A stretch of 64,000 nt of DNA from Shinisaurus crocodilurus (lineage: Eukaryota > Chordata > Lepidosauria > Squamata > Shinisauridae): assembly GCA_021292165.1 (NCBI GenBank), contig CM037881.1, positions 62,001 to 126,000 on the forward strand. The letters are read 5' to 3'. The notes under the pieces were generated by a model. The model saw only the letters and a list, made by a program, of their open reading frames with translations, did not search any database and was not told the origin of the DNA. The position numbers and the translations under genes are program-made. Shown here in pieces: positions 34,501 through 48,800 of the stretch (positions are counted from its first letter, which is position 1; every line of letters starts with the position of its first letter).

Positions 34501-37500
34501 GGAAATGGACAAGGATGATGGGGGCTGTTGTCCAAAACAGCTGGAAGGTGCCAGGTTGGGGAAGGCTAGTTCAGAAGATGGAGGAGGTTATGATACAGTG
34601 TCAATAACCTTGACATCTATCACAGCTTCCTAGCAAAACCAAAGTGATGTAGAACTCGAAAGAACTCAAGTAAGGGGAATCTTTAATTAAAAAACACACT
34701 CAAAATGTTAGCGGTCGATCAAACTGAAGGAGGGAGAATAATGGTTCACCTTTGAGGATGAGACAAGAAAGCAATCATGTTAAATGAAAAGGAAATCTTC
34801 CTAATTAGTTACGAGCAGCTCATGGGAGGCTTTGGGATCTCCCTCTTACAAGATTTTAAAGAAAAGGCCCAGGGGAGCTTTACTAGGTAAATATAGTACA
34901 GTCATGCCTTGGATTGAGAGCATAATTTGTTCCAGAAACGTGCTTGTAATCCAAAACACTCTTAAATCAAAACGAAATCCCCCCAAAAAAATTTGTACAG
35001 AGATTTTTAATTTAAGCCGTACTACAGTACAGTACTTGTATTGCAAGACGTCGCTTGTATATCAAGTCAAAAAAAATTAAATAAATATTTAAAAATTTGC
35101 TTGTCTTGCAAAACGCTCTCAAACCAAGTTACTTGCAATCCAAGGTATTACTGTATAGTATAAATGAGAGCCAGTGTGGTGTAGTGGTGAGAGTGTCGGA
35201 CTGGGACTTGGGAGATCCGGGTTCTAGTCCCCGCTCGGCCTTGAAGCTCACTGGGTGACTTTGGGGCCAGTCACTGACTCTCAGCCTAACCCACCTCACA
35301 GGGTTGTTGTGAGGACAAAATGGAAAGAAGGACAAGGATTATGTAAGCCGCCTTGGGTTCCTTGCAGGAAAAAAAAGGAGGGATATAAATATAATAAACA
35401 AACAAATATTCAGCCGTCGGCACTGGCAACTGTATGAGTGCAAGTGGACCATGATTTGGGGAGCAAACACCTTTCCCCTCGGGTTCCCCGTGGGTGTAGC
35501 CAGGTGAATTCTGCCCAGGTCCAAAGGAGTTTGCATTTGCCACCTGCTCAGCTAGTTTGGGGGCTCCACTGCGGAGGAGGATCCAGACGTTTTGGAGAGC
35601 TGAGTGTGCGGGGGCGGTAGGCGTGGGAGCGGTGGAGGAAAGACATTGCTGGAGAATTCACCGCACGCTGGGGAAGGCAAGAAGGGGGTCAGCTGCTGGA
35701 AATGACCCCCAAAGAACATCACTGTGGCAGCCACATACTCAGTTTCTGATGGATGCGCCGCAGTTCACCCTGTACCGCTTCCAGCTCCTCCCAAAGGAAC
35801 TTCTTGCTGCCAGGGGAAGAGGGAGAGAAAACAGAGAAGAGCTTTAGAATACAGTGCAAGAGAATCCCACTAGACTCGCAGTGTTCTCCCACCTTGGGTC
35901 CCCAGATGTTTTTTGGCCGACAACGCCCAGCATGCCCCAGCCAGCGTTGCTGGCTGGGGCATGCTGGGAGTTGTCGGCCAAAAACATCTGGGGACCCAAG
36001 GTTGGAGAGCCCTGGTCTAGATAGATCAGTGGCCTGACCCAAATATGAACATAGGCCTTGGCCAACTTCATATGACTCATGTGATTGCACGGTGCTGAAG
36101 CAAATGCACTCTGCACGTGGCCTATGAAACAGGTGCTAGAGTTCTGGCTCAAATGGGAGCCCTTCCAAGAATGGACCGGGACCGGCTGCTGCCCTTCAGA
36201 GCAGTGGCCCGAGGCGTAAAACGCCTCAAGTTTCTTCAGCCCTGGACCCTCAGAGCCCTGTTGTTCCCAGTACATGCCTCCCCAGGGGGGGGCCTGGAGC
36301 CCATTTGCATGTGGGTATCCCAGGGGTGCCTTGGGGCAGACCCCGAGCCCCCAGTCCGTTGTCTCTTAGGGGCATGTTTTCCCTGCAAGGACAAAACCAG
36401 TTTCAAACCTATTCCGTTGCCATGGCTTCTTCCAGCGAGCAACCTTTCAGAATTACAGTTCCCGGAGGAAGCCATGACAGTAGCACTGCTTTCAAGCTAG
36501 GTCAGATACACAGTGTAGACACCTCCTTGTCTCTGCGTCACCTCCTCGGCTCACCTGTTCTTCTGCCTTGCAGATGTGGACCCCCTCATCCTGACATTGT
36601 CTGCCATTCTGGTGCTGATTGTTCTGCTCTTGGCATTCATCACCCTGATGTCTAACCGCAGGTACTGCTCAAAGGCCTCTCTGGGAAACAATTGTTCTTC
36701 CTCCCCCCCTTGGCCTCTATCAAATGGGTGCCCTCTCCTTCACCACTTCTTGCATCTGGACCATGGTGAACAGATTTGGAGATGCGATAAGGGCATTTCC
36801 AGTCTCAGCAGTTAAAGCAGTGTTCTCCCACCTTGGGTCCCCAGATGTTTTTGGCCGACAACTCCCGGCGTGCTGGGAGTTGTAGGCCAAAAACATCTGG
36901 GGGCCCAAGGTGGGAGAACACTGCCCTAGAGTAGCACAGGCAGGGCAGCAACCCTCTTCAGCACGCAGCCGCTGACCTCTGGCCTTCGGTCGGCTTCAGA
37001 TCTTCTGCCAAGCTCCTTGCCCTCCAGCCGAACACCTCGGTCTGCTTCAGCCACAAGAGCTACAGAGAGGGGATTCCCATAGGGCCCGTGGAGACCCAGC
37101 TCAGCCAGGAATGGACTTGGGTTCCTTGGGGGGGGGGGGAAGTCTCTCGCCCGGCACCCACGGGAACAACTTCGTCTACAGCTGCCTTAAGGCAGGGGTG
37201 TGTTGAGCCTTAGGCCCCGCCCGCAGGCGAAATCCAGCCAGCTTGGGGCCCCCAATCTGGGCTTGTGGAGCTCTCCATACGGCCTTGGTACCATCCCCTT
37301 CCACCGATCATTTGGTGGTTTCCCAGCTTTCGCACACACACACACACCCGTTCTAAAAAGTTGAAATGTCCCTCCTAAGGCTTGAGTTCCCGGCAGCTTT
37401 CAGCTAAAATAGGCTGGTATTTTTTGACCCTGCCCTTTTGGCGTTGGCCCCCCAAGAGCTTCTCCAAAACTGAGTTTGTCCCTCAGGGTGAAGGAGGTTC

Positions 37501-40500
37501 AACACCCCTGCCTGTAAATTATAGCCCCCCGTGCTCCAGTTCACGGAGGGCTTTCCTTTGCCCTGCCCACTCTGCTTTATCTCCCACCTCTCGAGGACCT
37601 CTTGAGACAGGTCCTCCACGGAGCTTTCCTTCTGGATCATGGAACCCTGGAGTCCTTCCACCTCTTTGGACATGGCTTTCCAAACCTCCTGGATCCTTCT
37701 CTGCATCAGACCGTCGAGCATCTCCCCATGGGGGGAGTGTGCGGCAAACAGTACCTCCTCTGGACAGAAGGAGACAGATGGGTTGGCTCACCAAGACGAC
37801 CACCAATGCAGTGTGGAAAGCTAAGCAGGGTCAGGCCTGGTTATTACTTGGATGGGAGACCCCTCCTCTAGTTTCCTGCATTGAGCAGGAGGTTGGACTC
37901 GATAGCCTTGTAGGCTCCTTCCAACTCTATGATCTATGAGATCTATGAAATCTAAGATGCAGCACAAAACAGCACCAGTTCTAGGAGGCAATGGCTATAC
38001 CACTGCACGACTATGCAGGTGTGGGATTTAGTATCAGGTGCAGAATTCAGGATGCTAAGATTCCATTTTTAAATCAATAGGCTTCTAGTCCTTATGGCTG
38101 TGGAGATAAGCTTGACCATGAATGTCTTGGCCACACTAGGGGAGCTGAGCAGGGAGGGCTTTGGGATTCTACAAAGCTTCTTGTCCCACACCCCATGGCA
38201 ACTAGAAGCTGAAAAATGTACGAAAAATAAATGAATTTGGCCTTTCTTGGTGCAGGATTCCAGGGTGTTGTGTTTTTTTTAAAAAAAATAAAAAATAGAG
38301 TCTATACACCCTGAAGGAAGTGGCTCATTTACATGGTTAATATCAACTCAATGTGCACCTTGGGAAGGGGAGGATGTGTATCCTACCTGTATTGTTTCAG
38401 GTGTGTGTTCATAGCCACGAAGGCTAGAAATGTGATTTATTAAGACACGAGGCTCCATGTAAAATTCTGAATACACAGAATTCCAAAAGGTGAACATCTC
38501 AGCACACCACCACCCCTTTCCTGCGTCAGTTTCCACGATTTCCCTTTGCATCAGGATGCATCCTGCTACGTGGGGTCCTGGGCAGACCTCATCCTGAGGT
38601 ACCCAAAGTGGCAGCAACATGAATCTCAATGCCAAATGCCAGCTAGGCTGGCGCTCCTCACCTTCCAACTCCCTGATCCTATTCTGCTGCTGTTGGCTCT
38701 CCTGCTCCAACAAAGTAATGGAGTGGCTCAATGCCTGAAAAGCCTGGCCCAAAAAAAAGACACGGCACGGACAGGGTTAATGCACACCGCGGCTGCCTTT
38801 CCATCCGATGCGCCTGGATCACTAACAGGCATCTCTGCCCTCCGCAATCATACATACATTGGTTTGGGCATGGAGCTGAGCTTTGATGAGCTCCAGGTCA
38901 TTTTTCAGGAACATCTGGGATTCAGGGATCATCACTGCAAGAGAAACACAGCAGGTACGCCTAAGCAACGCCAGATCTGGGACTTCATCGAGCTGCTGCA
39001 GGGGGAGATGGCACCCAGGGGAGCAATTTCCAGTGACCAAGAGCTCAGCGTCGACTGTCTTCCAGCCAGGAGACGTTCTGTGCAGGGGGTCTACTACATG
39101 TTGGCCTACAGATGTGATGTACCAGAGTCAGGAAGGGCTTTACTTTTCCCTGTATGATATTTATTTATTTATTTATTTATTATATTTCTACCCCGCCTTT
39201 TTTCCTGCAAGGAACCCAAGGCGGCTTACATAATCCTCCTCTCCATTTGATCCTCACAACAACCCTGTGAGGTAGGTTAGGCTGAGAGTCCGTGACTGGC
39301 CCCAAAGTCACCCGGTGAGTTTCATGGCAGAGCGGGGACTAGAACCCGGATCTCTCGAGTCCCCAGTCCAACACTTCTCACCACTACGCCACACTGGCTC
39401 AGGGCTGCCCAAAGTTAGGGTTTGGGATCATGTGGAGTTGGGCTGGGTTATGCCAGCCCCATGTGACAGCACCTGGACATGCTGGTAGGAGATCAGGATC
39501 GTGCACAGGGGTGGCGCGCGCACAGAGCTCAACATGCCTAGGGCCAATCCACATACCCCTGCACACCTTGATTTTCATAAGGCACTGTCCATGAGTTGGG
39601 CTCAACATGGACGGACAATGGTCCATGAAATGTCAGAAGCCAGGGACAGGTGACAAGCAGGATCGGGGTGGGCGTGCGGAGGGGAGCTTCAGTGATCTCT
39701 GGGTAGCTCCTCCCACCTTGCCCTTCCTCACAAAGCAGAATAAATTACCGTATATACTCGAGTATAAGTTGACCCGAATATAAACCGAGGCCCCTAATTT
39801 CACCCCAAAAAACTGGGAAAACTTATTGACTCCAGTATAAGCCTAGGGTGGGAAATGCAGCAGCTACAGGTACAGGTAAATTTAAAAATTACGGTAAATT
39901 TAAAAAATTTAAATTTAAAAACTAAAGATACGGTAGATACCAATAAAATAACATACATTACGGTAATTGAGGCATCAGGAGGCTGATGGGAGTTGGAGCT
40001 TCGGCCGCGGGGGGGCATTTTCGGCAGCGGGGGGGTGTCTGGGGGTGGCCCTAGGAGGGCGCTGACCCGAGTATAAGCCAAGGGGGGGGCATTTTTCAGC
40101 ACAAAAAAATGTGCTGAAAAACTAGGCTTATACTCGAGTATATAAGGTATGCAAAACAAGTGACGGCCTGCCAATATCCTTCACTTCCATAATGAGAGAA
40201 CTCATCTTTTCTTTGCATGGAAATTTAACTCCTGGATCTCTTTTTACAGCACACACAGCACCAAGGATGACTTAGGGCACCATCCTTTGCATGTTTAGAC
40301 AGAAAAAAAAAAAAGTCCCACAACTCCCAGCATTCCCCAGCCAGCACGGTTTCTTGTGAACCGGAAAGTGCTTCTGGGTGCAGCCCTTGGTGTACGTGTG
40401 ACTGCTGTCAGTGGCCGATGCTTAATTCTGAAAACTAGAGGTACTGGGGTTCGCATCCTCTACTCTGGAGTCCCAGAAACAAGCGGAAGCATTTTTTTTA

Positions 40501-42847
40501 TTCCATCACTGCTATAATGACTGCTAAAAAAAACCCTGTTCTTCATTTATTGCTTCACATGTTCCAGGGGGGCTGAATCCTGACCTGGAAAATCCTGGCT
40601 CAAAGTCACCCCCGCTGGTGGGGGGTACGCATCCGCACCACCCGTTCTACAGAGTGTGACTTGGCAAGCGCCAAGGGAAGGAGGCAGGCACATGTCGGGA
40701 AGCAAAGAGCTCCAGTGGATGCAAGGGGGAGTGGGTGGAACCAGGGAATGGAGGATGAGATCTTGAGTTCACAGACCTCAAGGGGTCCCAGGGGAGCGAC
40801 GAGACTGGGAAAAGGCACGGATAGAGAGAGGAGAGGTCACGAAGGAGCAGGAGCAAGAAAACGAAGTCATTCAAAAGGGAGCGGAAGAGCAAGCATGAGA
40901 AAGGGAGGCCAGGCGAGGAAGGGCAGGCCTAAAGGTCATCCGCATGGAAATGATGACACTGGAGGCCAAAAGGATGAATAACAGAGCCAAGCGGGGCAAT
41001 GTCCACGGTAAAAGGAAGACCCAAGATGGTGTTGTGATATGTATCACTTCACCAGCTGTAGCACACTGTTTACACATGGAAAGAACAGAATGGCTGTAAA
41101 CAAGTTTGTTATGTCTTTCTGGGTTCTCGTGTTTTTCGCATGGGAAGCCTAGACCATGGGAGCATTATGAGCTAGTCACATGGTTTGTATGTTCTGATGA
41201 CGTGCTAACTTGTTTTCTGTCTGAAGCCATCTTAGAGAGAGGCAGGACTGCTTTCTCTCTTCTCCTTTGTTCTTCTTGCTGGGCTTTTGTCACTGCAACA
41301 ATGTAACTTCTTTGCTGAGGTGGAGTGAAGCTCAACTTACTCCACTGGATGTAATGCTTGCTATGCATTTATACTCTGCACATGGACTGTAACTAGGAAA
41401 TGTATACTCTGTAGAACTTTACTTGCTAAGTGAATAAACAGGTAGAATTAGACCTGTGGTGTTACAGAGTGTTTCCTGACTCCATGGATTAATCTGCAAA
41501 CGGGGAAGCTGGAAGCAAGTTGGATTACAGGCAGGCTGGGCTGGCATCTTCACAACACGCTGCGAAAAGGGGGGAGCTGAGATCTGGAAGATCTGTGTGT
41601 GGAATAACAGGCCTCTGCTAGCACACAGACAGGATTTTAAATCTCCCATGCGCACACGCACTCTGCTGCTCACGCACACCAACAGATGGAACCCTGGGGG
41701 ATGTCGATGGGTGGCAGGAAAGGGGATGGGGGGGGGAACCATTAACGGAAACCTTGAGGGGGGCAATGAGAAAGATAGGACCAGAATCGGGAAAGGACAA
41801 TCCTGGAGAGCGCAGCAAAGTCCAAAAATGAAGCCAGCGTGGCGTGGTGGTGAGAGTGTCGGACTGGGGACTCGGAAGATCCGGGTTCTATTCCCTGCTC
41901 GGCCATGAAACTCACTGGGTGACTTTGGGCCAGTCACTGACTCTCAGCCTGACCTACCTCACAGGGTTGTGAGGATAAAACGGAGAGGAGGAGGAGGAGG
42001 AGGAGGAGGATTATGTAAGCCGCCTTGGGTTCCTTGCAGGAAAAAAGGCAGGGTAGAAATATAATAAATAAATAAATAAAAATTAAACCCCTAAGCCCCA
42101 GCACTCCTAAATCCCTGTTGAGAACACAGGAGAGGTGGAGAGGAGACTGAAGATCAGGAAGCCTGCTTCTCCACGCAGCTGGAGCAGGACCGGGACTCCA
42201 AGCCAGGAAGTGTTGGTCCAGCTCAGCTGTTTTCCCTGCTTCCTTCACGAGGAGGACACCCTTCAGCTTGCCGCACATCTCCCAATCGCCAGCCAACTTA
42301 ATGCCGCATAGAGGAGAACATCACTTACCATGTGGCTTCACAGTAGCTATCTCCAGCTGGCCCTGTTGCACAAAGAGGAGCAGAGAATGCCCATCAGTCT
42401 TGCCGCAGTGGGCTAGTTCTTTCGTAAAGGTCTCGGGGCACAAGCCCATAAGGGTTCCACTGAACCTGACGGGAATGGGTGGTGGCATGAAAAATGACCT
42501 GACACCCAACGGGGGAGCAGAGGCATATTCTCCGATGGTCTGCCAGCAAAGGAGGGGAAACATTTCCATCTCTCACTTGTGAGAGGGGTGCGCAGGATCT
42601 TGTCCCCTGGCCTGGCGCCCCCCCAACCACCGTGGCTGATGTCTCTGCAACATCAGAAAAGTCATACAGCTTTATGTACACACAGAGGCTCACAATGCAG
42701 TCAGGCACCCGGATCGCGCGCATGAGTCCTGCTGGGAAGGCTGTTGGGTTGTTAACCCTCCATGTCCCATGCGGATGGAGGGGGAAGCAGGACCGCATCC
42801 ACTGAACGCACTTGCTGTCCAGCTATGCCTGCTCCACCCCACCCCAC

Positions 42848-42881
<34 letters not shown>

Positions 42882-45800
42882 ACAGCCACACATTCAGCAG
42901 AACATCAGAAAGGAGAACCTTCCAGTATTTGAAGGGATGTCACACAGAGGAGGGCAAAGATCTCTTCTCGATCATCCCAGTTTGCAGGACACGGAATAAT
43001 GGGCTCAAGTTACAGGAACCTAGATTCCACCTAAACATCAGGAAAAATTTCCTGACTGTCAGAGCAATAAGACAATGGAACCAACTATCTAGGGAGGTGG
43101 TGGGCTCTCCCACTCTGGAGGCATTCAAGGTGCGGCTGGACAGACATCTGTCAGAGATGCTTTGACCTGGATTCCTGCATTGAGCAGGGGGTTGGACTCG
43201 ATGGCCTTGTAGGCCCCTTCCCTTCCAACTCTACTTTTCTATGATTCTATGATTTAACCTCCTCTGTGCATAGGGCCTCCACCAAATCGAGAGCCCTGCA
43301 CATTCAGGGTCCTCATTGGGCAGAGGGTCTATGCACACCTGTGGCTTACGCTGGCTCAGCTTGCCTTGAGCGTGGAAAGCTAAGCAGGGTCAAGCCTGGT
43401 TATTACTTCAGAGAGAGTGAAACCCTGTCCAGAACAGGTAAACAGCCCGATTCCCAGACGTGGGAACTGCCCACCCAGATGGTCTCTGTCTTATTAGGAT
43501 TCAGCTTCAGTTTATTAGCCCTCATCCAACCCATAACTGCCTATAAGAGCCAATGGTATTTTAAGCAGCCAGGGTCCAAGAGTCATAGAATCATAGAAAA
43601 GTAGAGTTGGGAGGGGCCTACCAGGCCATCGAGTTCAACCCCCTGCTCAGTGCAGGAATCCAGGTCAAAGCATCCCCGACAGATGGCTGTCCAGCCGACC
43701 TTGAATGCCTCCAGAGTGGGAGAGCCCACCACCTCGCTAGGTAGTTGGTTCCATTGTCTTAACAGTCAGGAAATTTTTCCTGATGTTTAGGTGGAATCTG
43801 GGTTCCTGTAACTTGAGCCCATTATTCCGTGCCCTGCAATCTGGGATGATCGAGAAGAAATCCTGGCCCCCTTCTGTGTGACAACCCTTCAAGTAGAATC
43901 ATAGAAAAGTAGAGTTGGAAGGGGCCTACAAGGCCATCGAGTCCAACCCCCTGCTCAATGCAGGAATCTAGGTCAAAGCATCTCTGACAGATGTCTGTCC
44001 AGCTGCACCTTGAATGCCTCCAGAGTGGGAGAGCCCACAACCTCCCTAGGTAGTTGATTCCATTGTCTTATTGCTCTGACAGTCAGGAAATTTTTCCTGA
44101 TGTTTAGGTGGAATCTAGGTTCCTGTAACTTGAGCCCATTATTCCGTGTCCTGCAAACTGGGATGATCGAGAAGAGATCTTTGCCCTCCTCTGTGTGACA
44201 TCCCTTCAAATACTGGAAGAGTGCGATCATATCTCCCCTCAGTCTCCTCTTCTGAAGGCTAAACATGCCCAGTTCTTTCAGTCTCTCCTCATAGGGCCTT
44301 GTTTCCAGTCCCTTGATCATCCTCGTTGCCCTCCTCTGAACCCTCTCCAGTTTGTCTATGTCCTTCTTAAAGTGAGGTGCCCAGAACTGGACGCAGTACT
44401 CAAGATGAGGCCTAACCAGTGCCGAGTAAAGGGGAATTATCACTTCCCGCGATTTGGAAGCTATACTTCTATTAATACAGCCCAAGTACTGGAAGAGTGC
44501 GATCATATCTCCCCTCAGTCTCCTCTTCTGAAGGCTAAACATGCCCAGTTCTTTCAGTCTCTCCTCATAGGGCCTTGTTCCCAGTCCCTTGATCATCCTT
44601 GTTGCCCTCCTCTGAACCAGGATTTCCATTCCCATCCTTCTTTGAGCACAGAGGGATAGGAAACGTGTGGCCCCTGCAGATGTTGTTGGACTGCACGTCC
44701 CATCAGCCCCAGCCAACATAGCCAAAGGTGAGGGCAGTTGCAGCACCAACATCTGCAGGGCCACACGCTCCCATCCTTGCTCTCACTGAACGCGGCCACT
44801 ATTGCCGCTGCGGCCACTTACTGGTGGTGTTGGGCTGCCCGCCCGAGACAGGTACCAGCTAGGCGAGGTGTCTCGACAATTCTCATCCTGGGGAATTGTC
44901 ATCCTGGTCGACCCCTGGGAGACAGAAACAGAGGTGGCACCAATTATTCTGTACTTTTGATTTGGCAGCAGAACCAAAGCAGGGCGAGCCGGACAAACAA
45001 CCTGGGGCAGGAGGCTGGAGCTAGAGTGGTGTCCCCCCCCCCCCTCCGACACCTTTCATCTCCTTTGGGAAGACGAGCACATGGAATCTGCTCCTCCTGA
45101 GGAGCTTGACCGATCATCAGCAAGGAATCTTGCTGGGGATGGGCTGTTCTTCCTTGTTTAGATTCACCTTCAGCTATTTCCGGGGTGGGCAACTTGTAGG
45201 CGGGGTGCTTAGCCCAGTGTTCTCCAACCTTGGGTCCCCAGATGTTTTTGGCCTACAACTCCCAGCATGCCCCAGCCAGCTACGCTGGCTGGGGCATGCT
45301 GGGAGTTGTAGGCCAAAAACATCTGGGGACCCAAGGTTGGAGAACTCTGTGCTAAGCAGAGAGGACCTGGGGCTCAAGCTTGGCTGGAAGCTCAGATTTC
45401 TGACTCCAGATTCCTAATACGTATGGAAGCTGACCACCGTTGGCTATTCTCTCTGAGCCTACTCAGAAGTACTTTGGTCTTTGTTCTTATTTCATCCATT
45501 TTAAAGCTGAGACCTGGCATAGGAAATAAGTCCCCGGACAGGGCCTTAGCTCTGCTGAAGCTGTGTGCTGTGTGTCATACCGAGGGTGGATATGTTTTAG
45601 GAGAGAGAGAGAGGCTTGTTCTGGGCATGCACTGGGAACCCAGGATGGATGAAGGATTACAAGTCCATAGTTACTATCCTCAGATGTTTAGATGGTCAAC
45701 AGAACGAGCATCTAGGACAGTGTTCTCCAACCGTGGGTCCCCAGATGTTTCTGGCCTACAACTACGCTGGCTGGGGCATGCTGGGAGTTGTAGGCCAAAA

Positions 45801-48800
45801 ACATCTGGGGACCCCAGGTTGGAGAACACTGTGCTATGGCTCTCCAGGGCTTGAGCCAGAGTCTTTCCCAGCCCTGCGGTCTGAGATTCTTTGCCTGCCT
45901 GCCTGCTTTCTTACCTTCTAGAACAAATAGCTTTGGCTAAAGTAAAGAGGGATGTTTTTTTTAAAAAAACAACCCTATACAATGCCTAACTGAACAATAA
46001 ATAATTATTGTTGAACAAGACTTAAAATCAATCAAAAAAAATAAGTTCAACCAGAGAATTGTGGTGGCATAAATAACTATCCTATAAATAAAAATTCTCC
46101 AGAAAGCTGAGCCAGACTCTGATCAATGGAATATAACTAGACACAACCAGATGGGCAGAAGGAAGCGATATGATAAACAAACAAACTTGTAGTCATTTTG
46201 CTTACAGCAGGAGTGGGGGGGGGGGCTTGTAGCCTTCTAGATGCTGTTAGACTCCCAACTCCTTTCAGACCCAGCCAGCATGGCCAGTGGTCAGGGATAA
46301 TAGGAGCTGTAGTCCAAGAACATCTGGAGGGGTGGCACAGTAATAGAAGACCCCAACTCATTTAGACTAAGCTCCGAACAGGGACTCTGGGGAGAAGAGA
46401 CTCTCAGTATTAAGGGCAAAGAAGCATCTGGTGCTGAAAGGGCTAAGCCAGTGTTCTCCAACCTTGGGTCCCCAGATGTTTTTGGCCTACAACTCCCAGC
46501 ATGCCTTTTTCAAACCACATTAAACTCTTTGTTCTCCAAGCTTGAGTCCCCAGATGTTGTTGGACTACAACTCCTAGCATCCCTGGCCATTGCTGATGGG
46601 AGCGGGGATGCAACATCTGGAGAGCCACATGTTGCCCACCCCTGTCCTAAAGAAAGGAAGGCTATTCAAGAGCAGGGCCCACTTTTCATTTCAATGGGCT
46701 TGCCTGGTCGAGTTTCCCAGGGGAGTGAACGCTCGTGCAGCTTTCCCTTAGCACCCCGCAACATTGATACATGACACTCTTCTGCCAGACCCCTCCCTGC
46801 CTCTCACTCGATGCTGCCTGCTTGATGTGGACCATAAACCTTAGAATCATAGAATCATAGAAAAGTAGAGTTGGAAGGGGCCTACAAGGCCATCGAGTCC
46901 AACCCCCTGCTCAATGCAGGAATCCAGGTCAAAGCATCCCCGACAGATGGCCGTCCAGCTGCACCTTGAATGCCTCCAGAGTGGGAGAGCCCACGACCTC
47001 CCTAGGTAGTTGGTTCCATTGTCTTATTGCTCTGACAGTCAGGAAATTTTTCCTGATGTTTAGGTGGAATCTAGGTTCCTGTAACTTGAGCCCATTATTC
47101 CGTGTCCTGCAAACTGGGATGATCGAGAAGAGATCCTGGCCCTCCTCTGTGTGACATCCCTTCAAGTACTGGAAGAGTGCGATCATATCTCCCCTCAGTC
47201 TCCTCTTCTGAAGGCTAAACATGCCCAGTTCTTTCAGTCTCTCCTCATAGGGCCTTGTTTCCAGTCCCTTGATCATCCTTGTTGCCCTCCTCTGAACCCT
47301 CTCCAGTTTGTCTATGTCCTTCTTAAAGTGAGGTGCCCAGAACTGGACGCAGTACTCAAGATGAGGCCTAACCAGTGCCGAGTAAAGGGGAATTATCACT
47401 TCCCGCGATTTGGAAGCTATACTTCTATTAATACAGCCCAAAATTGCATTTGCCTTCTTTGCAGCCACATCGCATTGCTGGCTCATATTCAGTTTGTGAT
47501 CTACCACAATTCCAAGTTCCTTCTCACTTGGCAAGACCTGCTCCACTGTGGGACCTTGCCCCAGTCGGGAGGGGGGGGGAGCTATAGCCCGGGACCCCAA
47601 TTCCGAGTCAGACGGGGGAAGCCGTAGAGTCAGGCCGAGCCGTGGGAAGCCAGACGCCTGAGAACGCGGTTCGACCAGGCCTCCCACTGGCTGACAAGCT
47701 GGGAGGGGGCGAGGCGCAGGGCGCTGACGCAGCGCCTCTTCCGCAGCTGGGAGACCTGACCTCGATGGAGGCCCCTGCCTCTCGACCAGGGATGTCTTCC
47801 ATGGGACCAGGGCAGCAGGAGGAGGTCCCTGCAGGAGAGGGTGTTTCCGGGGTATCTCCCCTGGTGTATCATCAACTAAGGAGGTCGGGGCAGGGGGGTC
47901 TGGTCAGCCACAGCACCCGCACGAGGGCCAGGTTCCCCGCCAGGATCGAATGTCTGCTAGTGAACTTTGGTGGCCCCTCAACTGCATTTAAGTCGGAGCA
48001 ACCTGCAAGTCGACTTTGCTGGAAACAACGCACACCGGTTAACCCGGAAGGCGTTCTGCGGCCGTCTCTGGAACTGCGAACTTACTGGGACTCGTTCTGC
48101 GTGCTGAACCCAGGGGATAGTTGGGTCTTTTGTTATGAGGCGCACGAACTGATTCTTGTCTAGCAACTTCGTTGTGAACTGTTAATTGTGAATCTCTATT
48201 GGGACTGTAAAGGCTTATGGCTGATTACTGGGATTACTGCAACGAAAGGCTTTATTGAGACTTTCCGCCTGAGCTCTGGGAAGTCAGGTTCTGACATCCA
48301 CTCCCTAAGACAGTGTTTCTCAACCTTGGGTCCCCAGATGTTTTTGGCCTACAACTCCCAGCATGCCCCAGCCAGCTATGCTGGCTGGGGCATGCTGGGA
48401 GTTGTAGGCCAAAAACATCTGGGGACCCAAGGTTGAGAAACACTGCCCTAAGAGGAGACGCAGTGCAGAAAAGCCACCAACAGAGCAAATAGGTCCAGCT
48501 GGCCCAAGCAAGCGAGACATTCTCATTGTTTATACACTGTTTAGCCCACAGCTGGTACTTAATGGATGGTAAATTGAAGAAGCAGAGGTTGAATCTCCCC
48601 TGCCAAGGGACCTGGCTCCCTGGTTTCAAGCATCTGGACTGGAGGTGCAAAGACATGCCACAAGATGGTGCTGAAAGGCAGTAGTTTTCCACATGTCACA
48701 CGCCGATTCACCATTCTCAAGTTTAGCTTTGGCCAAAACTGTGGGCAGGTCCGTAGCCAGAAATGGGGGTGGGGTACAGGTACTGAAGGGTGGGGGGGGA

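Noticed and set aside
36574..36661. EPOR transmembrane exon
   Set aside because: DPLILTLS matches the EPOR membrane segment and EPOR is a neighbour in mammals. But the phase-matched flanking exons encode no WSXWS or Box1 sequence, and no large cytoplasmic exon follows. A small unknown membrane protein fits the sequence better.
47642..48163. 173-codon open frame as a host gene
   Set aside because: It is GC-driven, has no domain and no clear splice context, and sits between repeats.
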